Shown here one piece after another: positions 6,390 to 9,631 of a DNA stretch of 9,631 bases. The position numbers were made by a program, and so were the translations under genes. This DNA comes from Bacteroidota bacterium (GTDB lineage Bacteria; Bacteroidota; Bacteroidia; Flavobacteriales_F; PHOS-HE28): NCBI GenBank assembly GCA_023430325.1, contig JAEZAU010000024.1, positions 1-9,631 on the forward strand. Reading direction: 5' to 3'. Numbering within the stretch: the first letter of the stretch is position 1; each line of letters starts with the position of its first letter. The notes beneath the pieces are model-generated. The model searched no databases and was not told the DNA's origin. It was given only the letters and a program-made list of their open reading frames with translations.

Positions 6390-7490
6390 ATGGCACAGAC
6401 TTCTCCTCGCACCATGGATCTGCGGAAGATCCCGGTAAGCCAGTTACGCAAGCTGAAGAAGGATCCCGAAAAAAGCGCTCTTGTCAGTGCGCTCAAGTAT
6501 GTCAATGATCGATCGCCCGGTATAGAACGCATCAAGCATGGAAAGAAGTTCCGGTATCGCTTCAATGGCCGGCCTGTCAATGATGAAGTGACTCTTTCGC
6601 GGATCGCTTCACTGGCGATCCCACCCGCGTGGACCGATGTGTGGATCTGCAAGGATGCCAATGGGCATTTGCAGGCCACCGGAAAAGATGTGCGTGGAAG
6701 AAAACAATACAGATATCACCCCAAGTGGTCGGATGTGCGAAGCCAGACCAAGTTCCATCATACGTTGGAATTCGGTCTCAGCCTTCCAGCGATCCGTGAT
6801 CGTTTGAATAAGGATATGGCCCAGCCCGGCCTTACAAAGGAGAAAGTACTTTCCATGGTGGTGAGCATCATGGATCATGCGCATATACGCGTAGGCAATG
6901 CAGAATATGAAAAACAGAACAATTCATATGGCCTCAGCACCATGAAGGACAAGCATGTGAAGCCGGAAGGTGGATCGGTGAGGCTTGTCTTCCGTGGCAA
7001 GACGGGCATTCTGCACGATGTGAAGATCAGAAGCAGGAAGCTGGCCCGTATGATCATGCGATGCCGCGATCTGCCAGGCCAGGAGCTTTTTCAATATGTG
7101 GCTGAGGATGGAACGCCGCGGCCGATCGATTCGGGAATGATCAACGAGCACATCAAGAACATCAGTGGAGGAGAATTCACCAGCAAGGATTTTCGCACCT
7201 GGAAAGGGACGGTGCATTGCTTGAGCGCACTTCTGGCGGAAGCCTGCCCGGACCAGGCCAGGGAACGGAAGGAATCACTGAACAGAGCGTTGGATGAAGC
7301 CGCAAGGCAACTGGGGAATACCCGGGCTGTTTGCAGGAAATACTACGTACATCCTGAGATCCTATCAGCCTACGAGTGTGCCAAGCTGCATGACCTGATC
7401 GAAAGTGAAAAGGCCGATGAAGTTTGCGATGATGGTTACTCTTACGAGGAACGTCTTGTATTGAAGGCGCTCAAACGTTCAATGAAATGA
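6390..7490 (+). CDS. DNA topoisomerase IB (poxvirus-like)
   Basis: Relaxes supercoils by nicking one strand through a 3'-phosphotyrosine link, without ATP or metal. The 366-residue size matches bacterial TopIB enzymes. The N-terminal domain shows IPPAWTDVWIC (77-87) and the signature GHLQATGKDVRGRKQYRYHP (92-111). The catalytic domain shows HIRVGN with Arg167 (equivalent to vaccinia Arg130), NSYGLSTM (178-185), FRGKTG with Lys204 (Lys167), FRTWKGT with Arg269 (Arg223), and CRKYYVHPEIL, where Tyr318 or Tyr319 is the nucleophile. All catalytic positions appear intact. It follows the dehydrogenase by 6 bp, and its stop codon abuts the stop of the convergent gene with no intervening base. Bacterial copies are scattered across lineages and often lie near stress genes, as here. 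Confidence 0.96.
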   Translation: MAQTSPRTMDLRKIPVSQLRKLKKDPEKSALVSALKYVNDRSPGIERIKHGKKFRYRFNGRPVNDEVTLSRIASLAIPPAWTDVWICKDANGHLQATGKDVRGRKQYRYHPKWSDVRSQTKFHHTLEFGLSLPAIRDRLNKDMAQPGLTKEKVLSMVVSIMDHAHIRVGNAEYEKQNNSYGLSTMKDKHVKPEGGSVRLVFRGKTGILHDVKIRSRKLARMIMRCRDLPGQELFQYVAEDGTPRPIDSGMINEHIKNISGGEFTSKDFRTWKGTVHCLSALLAEACPDQARERKESLNRALDEAARQLGNTRAVCRKYYVHPEILSAYECAKLHDLIESEKADEVCDDGYSYEERLVLKALKRSMK

Positions 7491-7934
7491 TCAGGTGGCG
7501 AAAAGTCCAAGAGCTTTTCGCCAGAAAGGCGACACCGCGCCGTGTGTTGTGACCTCCGGATCATTTCCGATCGCAAGTCTTGGGAACGGCAGTCCTGCAT
7601 CCTTTAAAGCACTTATCAGTCCTATCGGATCCAATGGGTCGGGTTGCTCGGCACCGATCAACTCCTGGGATCGCAGCGGATCCATGGTTTCGATCATCGG
7701 GATGTATCCTGCGCTGAGCAGTGGAGCCAGGGCTTTTTCAGCCGCAATGGCCAAAGCTGGGCCATCCATGGGTCTGGCCAGCAGAGATCTTCTATGTTGG
7801 CAGACAGCGCAGATCAGTGTTCTGCCATCACGCGCTATTGAAGTGACGCGGATCGAGATGCCCCGCGCATAAAGTTTCTTCTCGTTCTCCCCCACAGATC
7901 TCACCGTTCCAACGGTCAAGTTCTTTTCCATCAT
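7491..7934 (-). CDS. Conserved-looking hypothetical protein
   Basis: I do not recognise this protein. It has 147 residues from ATG 7934, or 146 from the adjacent ATG 7931. No signal peptide or membrane segment is evident. The N-terminal third (LYARGISIRVTSIARDGR, about 21-38) looks like alternating beta strands. It is followed by CAVCQHRR with Cys42, Cys45 and His47, which could hold a metal or a disulfide, although only one such pair exists. Next is an alanine/leucine-rich helix (about 58-75), and the C-terminal part has proline-rich turns (PDPLDP near 98-103). The frame has codon use like its neighbours, while the opposite frame across the same bases reads as low-complexity serine/alanine sequence. 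It is convergent with the topoisomerase at zero distance and divergent from the operon at 8167. A 20-bp dyad lies just before its start. Confidence 0.7.
   Translation of the reverse strand: MMEKNLTVGTVRSVGENEKKLYARGISIRVTSIARDGRTLICAVCQHRRSLLARPMDGPALAIAAEKALAPLLSAGYIPMIETMDPLRSQELIGAEQPDPLDPIGLISALKDAGLPFPRLAIGNDPEVTTHGAVSPFWRKALGLFAT
7496..7523. repeat. 10-bp inverted repeat at the convergent gene ends
   Basis: TGGCGAAAAG (7496-7505) and CTTTTCGCCA (7514-7523) are perfect complements around an 8-base loop. The hairpin begins 6 bp after the topoisomerase stop and lies in the last codons of the convergent gene. No T-tract follows on either strand, so it is not a classical terminator. It may still mark the 3' end of the topoisomerase transcript or protect it. 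Confidence 0.5.
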
Positions 7935-7940
7935 TCACTT

Positions 7941-7960
7941 ATTGACCGGGAATGGTCAAT
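7941..7960. promoter_or_regulatory. 20-bp dyad before the hypothetical gene, possible operator
   Basis: ATTGACC and GGTCAAT are perfect 7-bp half-sites separated by GGGAAT. The dyad ends 7 bp before the ATG at 7934, so it would overlap the start of the transcript. It could be a repressor site or a hairpin in the leader. No T-tract follows on either strand, so a terminator is unlikely. Confidence 0.4.
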
Positions 7961-8166
7961 CCCTGAGCCATGATCATGACGAGCCATAGTCCCATGAGTA
8001 TTAGGCTCCTAAGTAAATGCCGACTATTCAAGGGTGTAGCGAACTCTGCACGATCAGGCACCAAGTTCAACGATCGCGCTTGTGGACGATGACCATCTCA
8101 AGCGCCCATGGACCGATCCATAGCATGGCATGCCTCTCGCACTTCCACCTGTAAAGACCCAACGAT
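7961..8166. other. Divergent intergenic region rich in short symmetric sequences
   Basis: No credible gene lies here. Besides the dyad at 7941-7960 it holds a direct repeat GAGCCAT at 7965-7971 and 7981-7987 (16 bp apart), a 10-bp palindrome CATGATCATG (7969-7978), TTAGG-CT-CCTAA (8001-8012), a 7-bp inverted repeat at 8076-8105, and ATGGA-CCGA-TCCAT (8108-8121). I find no good TAnnTTTG box for either flanking gene. The region must carry the promoters for the minus-strand gene and the plus-strand pair. Confidence 0.5.
8076..8105. repeat. 7-bp inverted repeat in the leader of the 8167 gene
   Basis: GCGCTTG (8076-8082) and CAAGCGC (8099-8105) are perfect complements around a 16-base interior in which TGG and CCA can extend the stem. 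It ends about 60 bp before ATG 8167 and could be a leader hairpin or a protein site. There is no T-tract. Confidence 0.4.
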
Positions 8167-8529
8167 ATGAAAGAGCAAAAGAACGATAATAGAAGAGGGG
8201 AGAAGGATCCGTATAAGAAAGATCCAGGCGCCGGTAGATCGAACGATGAGCGGGTGAACGAGGCAGATGAGCAAATGGCAAGGCAGAAGGAAGGCGTACG
8301 CATGGGTGCCACCGATCGTCTGGATGACTCAACCACATCGCCGTTGATCCATACCGGTCATCCGGGGCAGACCACTCAAGGGCAGTATGGCTTTGATTCT
8401 TCCACTGGACAGGGTGCTTACATGGACCGGGTGCGTGATGGGAGTGTTGATGCCGGGGCCACGGAACCATTGGAGCATCCGTTGGCGGATGAAGATGGTA
8501 CTCAGGAAGCGGATGAAAAGAGGCAATGA
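8167..8529 (+). CDS. Small hydrophilic, probably disordered protein coupled to the copper protein
   Basis: I do not recognise a family. The 120-residue product is hydrophilic throughout, lacks cysteine, and has no signal peptide or membrane segment. The first 40 residues are rich in Lys, Asp, Asn and Arg. The middle (about 62-85) is rich in Gly, Gln, Thr and Ser with HTGHPGQTTQGQYG. The end is acidic (LADEDGTQEADE). It therefore looks intrinsically disordered. Its stop overlaps the start of the next gene as ATGA, a classical sign of translational coupling, so it is probably made together with the cysteine-rich copper protein. The opposite strand also has a long open frame (8054-8470), but that product resembles no protein and the coupling supports this strand. 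A role in stress tolerance is inference only. Confidence 0.65.
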   Translation: MKEQKNDNRRGEKDPYKKDPGAGRSNDERVNEADEQMARQKEGVRMGATDRLDDSTTSPLIHTGHPGQTTQGQYGFDSSTGQGAYMDRVRDGSVDAGATEPLEHPLADEDGTQEADEKRQ

Positions 8530-8858
8530 GCGATCAACTCCTGAACGTTCTGGAAAGATGCATGACCGCTTGCGGCAAGTGCATCAATGAATGTCTCACC
8601 TCAATGGATCCGAGCCGGCAGAAGATGATCCGTCTGGCTTGGGACTGCATGGAGGTGTGCAGCATGGCCGCCCGGTACGTAGCACGCGGATCGAGGTTCA
8701 CTAATGAATTGTTGACGTTATGCAGCCAGATGTGCAAGGCCTGTGAAGTTGAATGCCGTTCTGTGATGGGAGCGGACCATTCCTGTGCGGAGGTATGTCA
8801 TGAATGTCACCTGGCGTGTGCCCTGGTCGCACAACCGAATTTCGGTCGGGATCGATGA
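8526..8858 (+). CDS. Four-helix-bundle copper-binding protein (DUF326/Csp-like)
   Basis: Csp-type proteins line the core of a four-helix bundle with cysteines and store many Cu(I) ions. The 110-residue protein has 14 cysteines, at 12, 16, 19, 23, 41, 45, 66, 70, 73, 77, 87, 91, 94 and 98, in CxxxCxxCxxxC-type spacing along predicted helices. His85, His92 and His95 near the end could form an entry site. There is no signal peptide or Tat motif, so a cytosolic role like that of Csp3 is expected. The repeated pattern CxxxCxxCxxxC at 12-23, 66-77 and 87-98 and CxxxC at 41-45 fits four helices. The start overlaps the stop of the preceding gene (ATGA), with a weak AGAGG upstream. The family is often annotated as ferredoxin, but the spacing does not fit an iron-sulfur protein. 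Confidence 0.92.
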   Translation: MSDQLLNVLERCMTACGKCINECLTSMDPSRQKMIRLAWDCMEVCSMAARYVARGSRFTNELLTLCSQMCKACEVECRSVMGADHSCAEVCHECHLACALVAQPNFGRDR

Positions 8859-9008
8859 TGATATTCCCCGATCTCCCAGGAATTCCCCAGCAATGAATAA
8901 AGGCTTCGTGTAACAGCAATGCATGGAACCCGCGTTTCCGGGGGTCTTGGACCGACTGCGTGTTGGGGCATGACACTTGTCTGCTGCGAGGCAAATAGTG
9001 ATATAGAT

Positions 9009-9557
9009 ATGGCAACGAAGAAGACCGCTTCATCAAAAAGCAAGAAGGCAACAGTTAGTGTTGGAATGAACGGGAACAGTGATCTGCATAAGCTTCTTCT
9101 GGACCAACTCGCGGATATATACTATGCCGAGAAGAAATTGTTGAAGGCCCTGCCGAAGATGGCCAAGGCCACCAGGAATGACGAATTGGGCCAGGCTTTC
9201 AAGGATCACGCGGAGCAGACCGGACAACAGATCGAGCGGCTTGAGCAGGCGTTCGAGGCTCTTGGTAAGAAGGCAAAAGGAAAGACATGCGAGGCTATGG
9301 ATGGTCTGATCGAAGAGGCCAACGGTATCAAGTCGGAATTTGAAGATAGCTCAGCTCTTGATGCAGCGCTTATCGCAGCTGCCCAAAAGGTGGAGCATTA
9401 TGAGATCGCTTCATACGGATGCATGGTTACCTGGGCAGATCAGCTCGGACTGCAGGAGGTCGCCGATCTTCTTAGGCAGAATTTGGAAGAGGAGAAACAG
9501 ACGGACGAGGATCTTACCAGTATTGCAGAAAGCTATGTGAATGAAGATGCGGAATAG
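9009..9557 (+). CDS. Ferritin-like DUF892 (YciF/YciE) family protein
   Basis: The DUF892 family forms ferritin-like four-helix dimers with a possible di-iron site, and E. coli yciF and yciE are stress-induced. Its biochemical function is not settled. From ATG 9009 the protein has 182 residues. A lysine-rich tail (4-13) precedes LLLDQLADIYYAEKKLLKALPKM in the first helix (about 29-51, with Glu41), then FKDHAEQTGQQIERLEQAFE (64-83), GKTCEAMDGLIEEA (91-104), VEHYEIASYG (128-137) and EEEKQTDEDL (160-169), which supply the expected Glu/His ligands. The frame is open back to ATG 8919, but those 30 residues are cysteine- and glycine-rich, not in the family, and MATKK is the usual type of start. No Shine-Dalgarno site is seen. 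It follows the copper protein by 150 bp in the same direction, so it probably has its own promoter. Confidence 0.93.
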   Translation: MATKKTASSKSKKATVSVGMNGNSDLHKLLLDQLADIYYAEKKLLKALPKMAKATRNDELGQAFKDHAEQTGQQIERLEQAFEALGKKAKGKTCEAMDGLIEEANGIKSEFEDSSALDAALIAAAQKVEHYEIASYGCMVTWADQLGLQEVADLLRQNLEEEKQTDEDLTSIAESYVNEDAE

Positions 9558-9631
9558 GGATCGTGATCGAATGAAATAATGTATCCATAAGATTCTCGAT
9601 ATCAATGCAAGAAGACCCGGCCCCATAAGGC
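9558..9631. other. Right-hand flank without a recognised gene
   Basis: The last 74 bp after the DUF892 stop hold no start of a recognisable gene, no clear terminator hairpin and no repeat. Confidence 0.4.

Noticed and set aside
8123..8133. GCATGGCATGC, also present in the tRNA-Ala anticodon arm
   Set aside because: Only these 11 bases match, the match does not extend on either side, and the sequence is a short near-palindrome; not a tRNA fragment or attachment site.
8054..8470. 138-codon minus-strand frame over the disordered-protein gene
   Set aside because: It reads as Trp/His/Ser-rich sequence unlike a protein, and the ATGA overlap with the copper protein supports the plus strand.
8526..8858. 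Ferredoxin-like interpretation of the cysteine-rich protein
   Set aside because: Cysteines recur as CxxxCxxCxxxC across four helix-length segments, which fits Csp/DUF326 copper bundles and not the CxxCxxCxxxCP pattern of 4Fe-4S ferredoxins.
8919..9008. 30-residue N-terminal extension of the DUF892 protein
   Set aside because: Composition is unlike the family, and ATG 9009 gives the usual MATKK-type lysine-rich start.

Overview
The window looks like chromosomal DNA of a Bacteroidota bacterium, perhaps a flavobacterial or cytophagal lineage with moderate G+C. The evidence is indirect. Start codons mostly lack Shine-Dalgarno sequences. Boxes matching the Bacteroidota -7 promoter element TAnnTTTG precede a tRNA gene and one protein gene. 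The tRNA does not encode its CCA end. The protein families are common in environmental Bacteroidota. I ran no database search.

Layout, left to right: polyphosphate kinase (ppk1, +) occupies the first 2.27 kb. Behind it, on the opposite strand, is a candidate structured small RNA whose intrinsic terminator lies inside the last codons of ppk1. Next come a tRNA-Ala(GGC) with promoter and terminator, then a fructosamine-kinase-family gene (+) that ends 2 bp from a convergent aldo/keto reductase gene (-). Divergent from the reductase is a RidA-family gene (+). A second co-directional block follows: a small, highly charged protein, a stress-type short-chain dehydrogenase and a type IB topoisomerase (+). 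The topoisomerase gene abuts an unrecognised convergent gene (-). A 232-bp divergent intergenic region rich in dyad symmetry separates that gene from a translationally coupled pair (+): a disordered hydrophilic protein and a 14-cysteine copper-binding four-helix protein. A ferritin-like DUF892/YciF gene closes the window.

Functionally the window reads as a stress and damage-limitation neighbourhood: polyphosphate synthesis, repair of glycated protein (FN3K), removal of reactive carbonyls (AKR) and reactive enamines or imines (RidA), a general-stress dehydrogenase, DNA topology, copper sequestration and a ferritin-like stress protein. I see no transposase, integrase, CRISPR array or phage gene. 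The least explained elements are the minus-strand RNA behind ppk1, the dyad-rich divergent promoter region at 7935-8166 with its two uncharacterised flanking genes, and two genes where a TTTG promoter box ends exactly 4 nt before the ATG, which suggests leaderless transcripts.
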